Shown here: positions 1 through 8,224 of the stretch, piece after piece
How the letters are laid out: the number at the start of each line of letters is the position of its first letter
How positions within the stretch are numbered: the first letter of the stretch is position 1
Source of the DNA: Caecitellus pseudoparvulus
Taxonomy: Eukaryota; Bigyra: Bicosoecida
Length of the DNA stretch: 28,220 nt
Reading direction: 5' to 3'
NCBI GenBank assembly: GCA_965644315.1
Contig: CBFFRQ010000154.1
Coordinates: 1 to 28,220, forward strand
Position numbers and translations under genes: made by a program
The notes under the pieces: model-generated
The model's database searches: none
Seen by the model: the letters and a program-made list of their open reading frames with translations, nothing else
Told to the model about the DNA's origin: nothing

Positions 1-322
1 TAACCCTAACCCTAACCCTAACCCTAACCCTAACCCTAACCCTAACCCTAACCCTAACCCTAACCCTAACCCTAACCCTAACCCTAACCCTAACCCTAAC
101 CCTAACCCTAACCCTAACCCTAACCCTAACCCTAACCCTAACCCTAACCCTAACCCTAACCCTAACCCTAACCCTAACGCTAACCCTAACCCTAACCCTA
201 ACCCTAACCCTAACCCTAACCCTAACCCTAACCCTAACCCTAACCCTAACCCTAACCCTAACCCTAACCCTAACCCTAACCCTAACCCTAACCCTAACCC
301 TAACCCTAACCCTAACCCTAAC
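1..322. repeat. Terminal telomere tract, (TAACCC)n, about 53 units
   Basis: The window begins with tandem TAACCC units, the C-rich strand of a TTAGGG telomere. The tract is perfect except for one TAACGC unit at 175-180 and ends in TAAC at 319-322, where retrotransposon sequence starts. The C-rich strand reads 5' to 3' inward, as expected at a left chromosome end. The true length is unknown because the window starts inside the tract. Confidence 0.97.
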
Positions 323-377
323 TTTCCAAATGTCAACCTAATCATAGGTTGTGCATTGCTAACAATGCCTAATCCAG

Positions 378-412
378 GCGCTCGTGCACCCAAGTGTGGT
401 GTTGCACAGCGC
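378..412 (+). other. Conserved 5'-leader hairpin of copy 1
   Basis: GCGCT (378-382) and GTGCA (384-388) pair with TGCAC (403-407) and AGCGC (408-412), giving a 10-bp stem with one bulged C and a 14-nt loop. The counterpart in copy 2 keeps the fold with one C changed to T, which still allows a G-U pair. A second small hairpin, GTGCG-ATTTC-CGCAC, lies at 447-461 and recurs in copy 2 at 8126-8140. The role is unknown; a structured RNA leader or part of an internal promoter are both possible. Confidence 0.5.
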
Positions 413-542
413 TAGTGCATTGCATTGGGTGCGCGGGTGAGCAGCAGTGCGATTTCCGCACGCCACGCTCCCCACGCAGTGCTAAGTGCGGCTCCGGCTG
501 GACGCTGCACCACTGCTTGCCCGAAACCATTGCTTCATCATC

Positions 543-3500
543 ATGTCATCCAAGGCCAGCCAAGTCCTCGGCGTGCTCTTCGCGGACAAGTGCCTGGAGC
601 AGCGTGTGTCAGGGCGGCCACGAACAGGCGTGCTGACTGACATGTCACGCCGAGGGGCAGCCCGGACTTTCCAGCTCGGTGGCATGGACATTGACTGCAC
701 GGATGGCCAAGATGCATCATTTTTCGTCCGCAAGTGGCTTGGCATCTTCGGAGATGAGCTGGAGGCCGAGTTTCCTGGAGCTGCTCCTGTGATGGTGCGC
801 GCTAATTCCGCGCTGAAACAATCCGCACCAGGGCAGACCATTCTCCTTGTCACGCTGCCGAGTGACGGTGAAGGCCCCGCCATTGCCAAGTCCCTGCGCG
901 TTGCTGCTGCTGTGCGAGAAGACTTCATCATCATGTTGAAGGGGGGCGGCTCTGTGGGCGTGGTGTACTCCAACACGCGGCAGTTCACGTCAGAGCGCGC
1001 CAGGGTCAGCGTGATCGCCCCTCCCTCTGTAGTGAAGGTTGCTCAAAAGATCTCTGAGGCAGCAACCAACATTGCCTGTGAGAGTGGGGATGTGTCCAAG
1101 ATCTTGAAGCTTGTCCATGCCCATGTCACCAACACTCACTCCATCGCCAAGCGTGCTCCAAAGCCTGTCGGACACTCCGTCTCTCCAGAAGATGACGCCT
1201 CTGTCGACAAGCTGCCAAGCACACTGCCAAAGCCCCTTGCTGAAGGCGGTCCCAAGAAGAAGAAGACACGGAGGGGCAAACGCAAGCCATCGACAAAGAG
1301 CTCTCCTCCTCGGCGCTTTGCTGAACTGTTCAAGGAGGGCGTCGTGACTACTCGCCCCACAGCGCCCTCCCCTCCATCTGCACCCGCCGAGTCGTCAGGC
1401 CAAGCTGCTCCTTCCCCTGAACATGTCCCTCTTCCGTCCACCAGAGTCAAGCGCCCGACCTTCAGCAGATGGGACTCGCCCAGCCCACGCAAGAGACCTC
1501 CTCCCGTGTCCCCGACAGCTGCGGCACTATCGGGCAGCGGGGCACAGCCACCTCTTGCAAGTCCTGCAAACACGGCACCCACTACGCTGCTAAAACTTGC
1601 TGACTGCAGTCGCCGACCAGCACGGCTTGGACAGGCAAACCTTGACTTGGGTTCCCCCTTGCAGCAACTCCTCGCCTCTGCGCACGCGTTCCGCAATAAG
1701 GACCAACGACACTGTGTCCAGGCCTGCTTTGAAACAGCAGCAGGAGAGCCACTCTTCAATGACGATGACCTTGTCCTTCTTCAACACGCAGCCACCATCC
1801 AAGCGGCGCAGACATCCTTCTGTGCTGTGTTGAAGAAGAGCAGCGCGCGTCACCCTGGCACACCAGACTCGGAGGTCCATGCTGTCTGTGAAACAGAACC
1901 TTCCATGCCGACCACCGAGCAAGACAAGCTTGACCTCTTTCAATCGTTCCTGTACCGACATGCGCCTGATGATGCAGCACTCACCAGTGCCTGTCCACCT
2001 GTGCTCCTCCCTGGTCTTCATCTCTTGCTCACGCGTATCAACGAGGGCCATCGGGAACTTGAAGGCGGCACAGTGTCTGGACACTGCCTGGTTGATGTCA
2101 AGGCAGAGAAAGAGATGACCTCCGAGGCAAAAGTCTTTGCTGGGGTGTACTTCGCGTTTGCTCTCAGCTTGGTTGACACTGGAGGTGTCTCCCACCTTCA
2201 GCTCATTGTCGTCAACGCTGAGAAGTCCACACTTGTACTGTGGAACCCTGACGAACCCTTCAAGAGCACCAACATTCCAATCGACGGCTGCCTGAACACA
2301 CTCGACTCGATGGGCATTGAGTCTGTGTACCGTGTCTCATCCTCCCCGCTGAGTGGCAAGCCGATTCCCTTCAAAGACAGAGTGCGGCTGGCCATGCTGT
2401 CCCTCAGGTCTGACTTTCCCCCACTCCCGTTCGTAGCTGAGGACGAGACTGTCTACCCAAAGACTCTCATCACTGGCAAGACAACACGGGTGTACCTCCC
2501 TGTAGGCCGCACCACGCGCCAACAAGCAGCTGCCGATGAGAGAGCCAAGACGGTTGACCCCATACTGTCACTCATCCCAACATCTGTACAAGTCGCCGAC
2601 CAGATCAGTAGCGATGCACCCCATACCCCTGTCGGCCGCGGAAGACACATGACACTCGCACTTGCTGCTTGGAATGTGCACGGCTCCTGCGGCCAGTGTG
2701 TCCACGATGTCGTCACCTGTGTCCAGTCTGTGTGCAGTGCGTCGTCCATGTTGGCACTCTGTGTCACAGAGCCTGGGGGGCACGGCCTGCTCGACACGGA
2801 AGTCATGGGCCTTGAATGCTTCCGCCCAAGCCCGCCTGATCGGCCTGTCGGGCGGAGTGAGGTTGCCTTGCTGCTTGATCGAAGACTCAATGGCTCAGTG
2901 ATCCCGGGCCTCGACGTTGATGGTCGCTGCATAATTGCTTGCTCGATCCCTGCAAGCCCACAACCCATCGCCATCATAGCCACGTACGTACCCAACTGGC
3001 ACTCTTGGCAGCGAAAGAAGCCAGTCGCTGATCCGGACACGAAGCTTCCGTACCGGCAAGAGGTTTGGCGGCAGCTTGAGTCTGCTGTTCAACAGCTCCG
3101 CCTCACCCACATGATTGTCATCATGGGTGACTTGAACACTCATCCAGGTGACGAAGGGGTAGGCACGTGGGGAGCAGATCACTGGGAGAACCGGACCGGC
3201 ATTCCCGAGCCCACTGAAGACATCCTGCAGATGCAGCTCCTCTGCGAGCAAGGCCCACTGATCCCAGCCGGACTTGGTGGCCTGCCAACGCACAGGTATG
3301 GTCGGGCTCTGGACCACATCCTGATGACTGAGGACCTCCACAGTATGTTGAGCAGACCACTGCACATCACAACAACGTTCTCCAGCGGGACGAAAAAGAG
3401 TGCCGCTCGACTAGTCCTCAGTGACCATCATCTTGTTGCAGCAGAAGTCCGAGTGAAGCCTGCCAAGCGAGTGTGGACATCATCCAAGAGCCCCCATGTA

Positions 3501-6500
3501 CAGGCGGTGCCACCCTGGTGGACCTCAGCGACAGAGGCTGGGCTGGCAGCGCAAGCGATGTTTCGAGGATCCCTCAGCTCGCGGGCCACCGCGCTCCAGA
3601 CAGGCAGCGCCGCCCCGAGCCTATCCTTTCTCAACGGTGCTATCGAAGCTGCGGCTATGGACACACATCGCAAGGCCAAGACCCCACGTGACCCTCTGCC
3701 CCAGCTGAAGATGGACATCAAGGCGGCCAGCGGGCTCAAGAAGTCCATGACTGCACGCGTGTCCAAGCTGCGGAAGACCATTGCCAAGCTGCACCGGAAG
3801 CTCGCACTTGCCACCGGTCGGCATCCTCAGCCAGACCACGCCCGTGCCATCCGAGAGGGAATCTCCATGGCCACTGAAGAGCTACACGCCACGCTTCAAT
3901 GCCGCAAGGATGCAATGCGGAAGTGCACGAGGCTTGTGAAGAAGAAGCGACATGTCACTCTGTCCAGGATCCGAGCACGCTTGAGGGAACTCGCTGTCAC
4001 GGATCCCTTCACTGCCCACCAACACATCAAGCGCCTGTCAGGTCGAGGTCGTCGAGCCCGTCGAGCTCCCATCAGGTCCGTGAAGTCCATGCAGGGAGTG
4101 CTCATCTCCTCCCCTGATCTGGTGAAGGAGGAGGTTGCCAAGCAGATGTCTGGCATCCTGAGTCACAACAAGCCCAGGCCAACATCGCTGAAGTACGGGC
4201 TGGCAAGGTTCCTTCCCTCAGCCCAAGAGTCCTTCACCCCGCCAGTGACATGGCTTCCCTCCAAGAAGCAAGTCAAAGTCCTCATGGGATCACTCAGCTT
4301 GCATCGACACCCAGGCTCTGGCAAGTTCCAATCAGAGCACATCAAGTATGCTGGGCCAGGCTTCCAAGACATCTACTCCCAAGCCGTCATCCAAGCGTTG
4401 CAACACGGCACCTGCCCGCCAGACTACCATGCAGGCATTGGGTCACTCATCCCCAAGAAGACGAGTGAAGCTGGGCGGCCTCGCACATACCGCTTGATTG
4501 TATGCCGCCCCCCTCCTGCGAAGCTCTTCTTCTCAGTGGCCGCTGCATGCCTGGAGTCCTGGATGCAAACATGGGTGTCGAAGGAGCAGGCTGGCTTCAC
4601 TCGACACCGCAACACGCATGAGCACATCTTGGCTCTCCAAGAGGTGATCAAGGGCCACCTGCGACAGTCAACAGCGCCAGTGCAAGTCCTGGTACTCTTC
4701 GTGGACTTCCGGGGAGCATTCGACTCTGTGAGCCACGCAGCCATCACAGAGATCCTTGAGGCTGCCTCCCTCCCTGCGCCACTCCTGGCCGTCATCAAGG
4801 AGTACATGTCCAAGGCGACGGTCTCCATCAACACGCGCCATGGTCTTTGTCGCCCCCTTCCTGTCAGCAATGGTGTCCCCCAAGGAGGAGCTCTGTCCCC
4901 CCTCCTCTTCAAGGTTGCGATAGATGTGCTGTCGCAAAGGCTCCACGAGATGCCCCTCCAAGGCATCCAGGGAGTGGGCATCCCAACACCAGCAGGCCAT
5001 GTCACCCACACCCTGTATGCAGACGACCTGGCCTGCATCGCAACGTCTGCCACGGCCTTGCACCGAATCTTCGTAGAGGTGAAGGCCATCGCTGCCCGGG
5101 TTGGCCTTGCCATCAACCCGTCGAAGTCCGGGGTCATGATCCTTGCCAACTCCGTGCGAGGCAGCCGGACACCAGTCAGTGAAAGGAAGAAGTTGGTGTG
5201 GCGCTCGGCTGCCCTCAAAGCGGGCAGCATGCTGAAGGTTGGCACCAAGTCCATCCAACGGGTGGCCGAGTACACCTACTTGGGTGTGCCGATGTCCGAA
5301 CATCCTGCCAAGACCCGTGCACTTACCCTGCAACAAGCTGGGCTTGCTTGCATCCAAGCCGGGTTCACTGCGGGCGCGCTGCTCAGTGCCACCTGGCTCG
5401 ATGTGCAGCAGCGGCACCTGGTTGGGTATGCCACTGTCACGTCAGCCGCCGACTACATGCTGTCCACCCAAGCCAACAGTTCCCTGCTTCCGCTGCGCGA
5501 TGTTGACCGCGGCGTCGCCCTCGCCTTGGACAGGACCCAAGTCGGCTCGCAGAGTGCACTCATGCGCCCCCACAGCTACGCCAAGCTGGCTCTATGCGGA
5601 GTCCTGCCTGCCCACATCCGCTCCACGCAACTGCGGACTGGGATGTTTGTCAAGGCTCTCCGGATGCTGCACTCGGACACCCCTCTTGCCCGAGCTCTGT
5701 GCCTGACCATCCCGCAGGCCCTTGACCTTATGCCTGCTTCGATGTCGACGACCTTCATCGTCGACACCATTGCTGATGGAGGTCGACTCCGGGCTGCCAG
5801 TGTCCCTGCTCCGTGGGCACTGCATGCCCTCTTGGACCTCTGGCTCATGGGCTGCATGCCAGACCTTGCACAGCTTCGGCTTGCATGTGCACCTGGCTCT
5901 GAGCATGCTGCCACAGCCCTTGCCCAAGTCCTTGCCGGACTTAAGACCACCCCGGGCCTCCACAGGTCTGCGGTGGTTGGGGTGGCTGCCAGCGAGACGT
6001 CGTCCATGGCCGAACCCCCGGCCTTCACGGCAGACACCCCCTGGGCCCTGCGTCGCCAAGTCCTCGCGTCGTATCTTCATGTAGCCCAGGCAGTGCCGAG
6101 TGCAGCTGCCCACTACACCACCGACAGCCGAATCCCCCAAGTGCAGAAGCCCAGGCCGTATCATCTTGGGCCTGGTGCGCAGCACTTCGTGTGGCTACAT
6201 CCACTGCCACACGGGGTGAACCCCCTCTTCTGGGTCTGTCCTGATGACAGGCCCACCAGAGTGATGGTCCATCACTTCCAGACCTTACAGCTTCTTCATG
6301 GGGGGGACAGTGCCACTCTGTACGAGTGCTGTCCGATTTGCGGACTCAACACCGATGTACAGCTGCACGTGCACATCCTGCTGCACTGCACCCACCACGA
6401 ACTCACCATGGCACGCCAACACACGATGACCAAGTTCAGAGAACTGGCCAACAGGTCAGCTGTGCCCGAGTCCGCGGCGGGCCAAGTGCAGTGCCTGCCC

Positions 6501-7109
6501 ATCCCCCCCAAGATCTGCCACGCCCTCCTTCGTGCCCCCGACCCAGAGCCGCGAAGCCTGCGGGACCTCGAGGTCCTCCACAGGCTCCTGCTCTGCGGGC
6601 AGTGGCCTCACCGGTGGGGGCTGGCCGACGAAGAGCAGCTTGTCTCTATGAAAGAGGCGGCTGTCCTCTCCCACCCCCACCTCGTCCACCGTGCTGGTCC
6701 TTGCCGTGTCCGTGCCCCAGCTGTATGGCAAGACATCCTGCGCAGCGCGGTTGAGTTCACAGCAAAGGCGTGGCGGGTCACAGTCACTTACATGTTGCGT
6801 ATGACCGATGCCCACCACCTTGCTGTCCAGAGGCATGCTGAGTACCTGTGGTGGGCAGTACATGGGCGCGGGGCGCCGCTGCCTGGCCGCACGCAGCCAG
6901 TGCGGTCAGCGGCCACGCGGCACACGCGCAGGCCCCGCACTCGCCGCAGGGCACGCACCTTTTTCCCTGCCAAGGCTGGCCAAGTGCCGTCCACGGAGGG
7001 CAAGGTCCAGAGGACGCTGCAGCACTTCATGGGGCCTCAGCCAGCCCATGCAGACACTGATGGTGAGGGGGAAGGGCCCGATGGTTCCTGTGAAGAGAGC
7101 GAGGAGTAA
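543..7109 (+). CDS. LINE polyprotein: ORF1-like region, APE endonuclease, reverse transcriptase, zinc finger
   Basis: This 2188-residue protein would copy and insert the element by target-primed reverse transcription. The start at 543 is chosen because copy 2 aligns from its own ATG at 8225; the frame is open to 486 but has no earlier ATG. Residues 1-700 form an ORF1-like half with a KKKKTRRGKRK nuclear-localisation-like stretch near 238 and a possible papain-like protease segment. Residues about 703-970 are an APE-type endonuclease, with AAWNVHG, the E of VTEPG, IMGDLNTHPGD, ALDHIL and a final LSDHH. Residues about 1299-1560 are the reverse transcriptase, with motif A FVDFRGAFD (first Asp about 1388), motif B NGVPQGGALSP (about 1443) and motif C YADD (1492-1495). 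A Cys-x2-Cys ... His-x4-Cys finger lies at 1930-1949. The tail is Arg-rich, then acidic. I see no RNase H. All key catalytic residues are present, so the copy looks functional. Confidence 0.92.
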   Translation: MSSKASQVLGVLFADKCLEQRVSGRPRTGVLTDMSRRGAARTFQLGGMDIDCTDGQDASFFVRKWLGIFGDELEAEFPGAAPVMVRANSALKQSAPGQTILLVTLPSDGEGPAIAKSLRVAAAVREDFIIMLKGGGSVGVVYSNTRQFTSERARVSVIAPPSVVKVAQKISEAATNIACESGDVSKILKLVHAHVTNTHSIAKRAPKPVGHSVSPEDDASVDKLPSTLPKPLAEGGPKKKKTRRGKRKPSTKSSPPRRFAELFKEGVVTTRPTAPSPPSAPAESSGQAAPSPEHVPLPSTRVKRPTFSRWDSPSPRKRPPPVSPTAAALSGSGAQPPLASPANTAPTTLLKLADCSRRPARLGQANLDLGSPLQQLLASAHAFRNKDQRHCVQACFETAAGEPLFNDDDLVLLQHAATIQAAQTSFCAVLKKSSARHPGTPDSEVHAVCETEPSMPTTEQDKLDLFQSFLYRHAPDDAALTSACPPVLLPGLHLLLTRINEGHRELEGGTVSGHCLVDVKAEKEMTSEAKVFAGVYFAFALSLVDTGGVSHLQLIVVNAEKSTLVLWNPDEPFKSTNIPIDGCLNTLDSMGIESVYRVSSSPLSGKPIPFKDRVRLAMLSLRSDFPPLPFVAEDETVYPKTLITGKTTRVYLPVGRTTRQQAAADERAKTVDPILSLIPTSVQVADQISSDAPHTPVGRGRHMTLALAAWNVHGSCGQCVHDVVTCVQSVCSASSMLALCVTEPGGHGLLDTEVMGLECFRPSPPDRPVGRSEVALLLDRRLNGSVIPGLDVDGRCIIACSIPASPQPIAIIATYVPNWHSWQRKKPVADPDTKLPYRQEVWRQLESAVQQLRLTHMIVIMGDLNTHPGDEGVGTWGADHWENRTGIPEPTEDILQMQLLCEQGPLIPAGLGGLPTHRYGRALDHILMTEDLHSMLSRPLHITTTFSSGTKKSAARLVLSDHHLVAAEVRVKPAKRVWTSSKSPHVQAVPPWWTSATEAGLAAQAMFRGSLSSRATALQTGSAAPSLSFLNGAIEAAAMDTHRKAKTPRDPLPQLKMDIKAASGLKKSMTARVSKLRKTIAKLHRKLALATGRHPQPDHARAIREGISMATEELHATLQCRKDAMRKCTRLVKKKRHVTLSRIRARLRELAVTDPFTAHQHIKRLSGRGRRARRAPIRSVKSMQGVLISSPDLVKEEVAKQMSGILSHNKPRPTSLKYGLARFLPSAQESFTPPVTWLPSKKQVKVLMGSLSLHRHPGSGKFQSEHIKYAGPGFQDIYSQAVIQALQHGTCPPDYHAGIGSLIPKKTSEAGRPRTYRLIVCRPPPAKLFFSVAAACLESWMQTWVSKEQAGFTRHRNTHEHILALQEVIKGHLRQSTAPVQVLVLFVDFRGAFDSVSHAAITEILEAASLPAPLLAVIKEYMSKATVSINTRHGLCRPLPVSNGVPQGGALSPLLFKVAIDVLSQRLHEMPLQGIQGVGIPTPAGHVTHTLYADDLACIATSATALHRIFVEVKAIAARVGLAINPSKSGVMILANSVRGSRTPVSERKKLVWRSAALKAGSMLKVGTKSIQRVAEYTYLGVPMSEHPAKTRALTLQQAGLACIQAGFTAGALLSATWLDVQQRHLVGYATVTSAADYMLSTQANSSLLPLRDVDRGVALALDRTQVGSQSALMRPHSYAKLALCGVLPAHIRSTQLRTGMFVKALRMLHSDTPLARALCLTIPQALDLMPASMSTTFIVDTIADGGRLRAASVPAPWALHALLDLWLMGCMPDLAQLRLACAPGSEHAATALAQVLAGLKTTPGLHRSAVVGVAASETSSMAEPPAFTADTPWALRRQVLASYLHVAQAVPSAAAHYTTDSRIPQVQKPRPYHLGPGAQHFVWLHPLPHGVNPLFWVCPDDRPTRVMVHHFQTLQLLHGGDSATLYECCPICGLNTDVQLHVHILLHCTHHELTMARQHTMTKFRELANRSAVPESAAGQVQCLPIPPKICHALLRAPDPEPRSLRDLEVLHRLLLCGQWPHRWGLADEEQLVSMKEAAVLSHPHLVHRAGPCRVRAPAVWQDILRSAVEFTAKAWRVTVTYMLRMTDAHHLAVQRHAEYLWWAVHGRGAPLPGRTQPVRSAATRHTRRPRTRRRARTFFPAKAGQVPSTEGKVQRTLQHFMGPQPAHADTDGEGEGPDGSCEESEE

Positions 7110-7930
7110 GGCGGAACGCAGGCGTGCGGGCGGGGAGTGGAACAGCCACGCTTGTGGCCGCGTCTACCCTCCACGAGTGTCCTGACGTGATGAACCTGTG
7201 TGAAGCGTGGTGATAACCACGGTAGCCCGAAGCAGATGCCCAAGACCTTACCTTTTACTTACTACATAGCCTGCGAGTAGCAGTGGAGTGAGCGGGAGCG
7301 TGCCTCGGGCCGCGGCGCGTGTGCAGCCGCAGTGCTGCACGGCCGCGGCCCGGATGGCGGCTGACGATGAAGCAAGCTCACTCACCACGAAACCAGGGCG
7401 TGACGGGTTGAAGAAGAAGGTCCTTTTCCTTTCTGTATCCCCCTTGATGCGCGCGATGCGCTCTGTGGCGCGGGCGCGTGTGTGCGCACGGGTGCTGGTG
7501 TGCGCGATCGAATTCCGCACCACGCACCCGGCCGAGTTCCCGCGCAGAGGCGGAGCACACACCTCATGAAGGGCGCAGAGAGGCCTATGAGGGCCACAGA
7601 GGAGGTGGGTGAGGAATTTGGATTATGATCTGTTGTCAAGACTGCGCGGATGCCTGGGTGTGCTCTGGTGTGCCCCAGGTGTCTGGCGCTGGCGGAGCAA
7701 GGGATGAAGTGTAGCGGAGGAGGGCCAAGATGATGAATTGGAGCGGGCAGGGACCTGCCCTAGCAAGTGGCGGCAGATATAACGGGTGCAAGCCTGTGTT
7801 TGTTGCGAATCCGCGCCAAGCGGTAGCCGCTGTGGCGTCCTACATGTGCAGAGGTGCATTGTGGGGCGCCCGTGTGACGCTCAAGCTGTACGGTGCCAAG
7901 CTGTGCCGAGGTGAAATGCATTGTGAGTTG
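7110..7930 (+). other. 3' untranslated region of copy 1, with structured 3' end
   Basis: I find no supportable gene in this 821-bp stretch; its short ORFs lack recognisable content. It holds a strong hairpin at 7306-7352, with an 11-bp GC stem (CGGGCCGCGGC with GCCGCGGCCCG), a second 7-bp stem (GTGCAGC with GCTGCAC) and a 6-nt loop. The last 186 bp (7745-7930) begin with a GGGCAG-GGAC-CTGCCC hairpin. They align in order with the end of copy 2, including the terminal AATGCATTG..AGTxGCTAACC. In LINEs the 3' end is commonly what the reverse transcriptase recognises, so this segment is the likely recognition site. Confidence 0.65.
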
Positions 7931-8001
7931 CTAACCCTAACCCTAACCCTAACCCTAACCCTAACCCTAACCCTAACCCTAACCCTAACCCTAACCCTAA
8001 C
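7931..8001. repeat. Interstitial telomeric tract between copies 1 and 2
   Basis: About 71 bp of perfect TAACCC units (eleven plus a partial) lie between the GTGAGTTG end of copy 1 and the TTTCCAAATG start of copy 2. The orientation matches the terminal telomere. It is best explained as telomerase-made repeat that capped copy 2 before copy 1 was added. Confidence 0.95.
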
Positions 8002-8056
8002 TTTCCAAATGTCAAGCTAATCACAAGTTGTGAAGTGCTAACATTGCCTAATCCAG

Positions 8057-8101
8057 GCGCTCGTGCACCCAAGTGTGGTGTTGCACAGTGCTTGCTGGTT
8101 G
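8057..8101 (+). other. Conserved 5'-leader hairpin of copy 2
   Basis: GCGCT-C-GTGCA pairs with TGCAC-AGTGC, the same fold as at 378-412 in copy 1, and the loop is identical. The single difference in the stem (C to T at 8099) converts a G-C pair to G-U, so pairing is kept. Confidence 0.45.
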
Positions 8102-8224
8102 GGTGGTGCGCACCGGGGCGGGGTAGTGCGAATTCCGCACACCATCGCACCGTGGCTCCCAGTTTGCGCCCTCGGTCGGGGCATGCACCTGGGATCGACA
8201 TCAAAAGCATCATTGACAAGCATC

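Larger units (their letters stand above)
323..7930 (+). mobile_element. Telomere-associated non-LTR retrotransposon, copy 1 (full length)
   Basis: The element spans about 7.6 kb between two telomeric tracts: a 220-bp 5' leader, one long ORF (543-7109) and an 821-bp 3' untranslated region. There are no long terminal repeats and no poly(A) tail; the 3' end runs straight into CTAACCC repeats. Its 5' end matches that of copy 2, and from position 801 onward copy 3 is nearly identical. The APE-type endonuclease followed by a reverse transcriptase places it among LINE-like elements; I cannot assign a clade by eye. Telomere-dedicated LINEs with similar lifestyles are known (SART and TRAS in Bombyx, Zepp in Chlorella, MoTeR in Magnaporthe, HeT-A and TART in Drosophila). 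Whether this belongs to one of those lineages is untested. Confidence 0.9.

Noticed and set aside
1-322. Plant-type (TTTAGGG) or Chlamydomonas-type telomere
   Set aside because: The unit is six bases (TAACCC) throughout; only one variant unit is present.
486-542. Upstream extension of the copy 1 polyprotein from a GTG at 486
   Set aside because: A GTG start is not expected in a nuclear gene, and copy 2 similarity begins at the ATG at 543 (its own is 8225).
7248-7569. Small ORFs of about 90-105 codons in the 3' UTR, present in both copies 1 and 3
   Set aside because: They are conserved only because the two copies are nearly identical; the content is composition-driven, and copy 2 has no counterpart.
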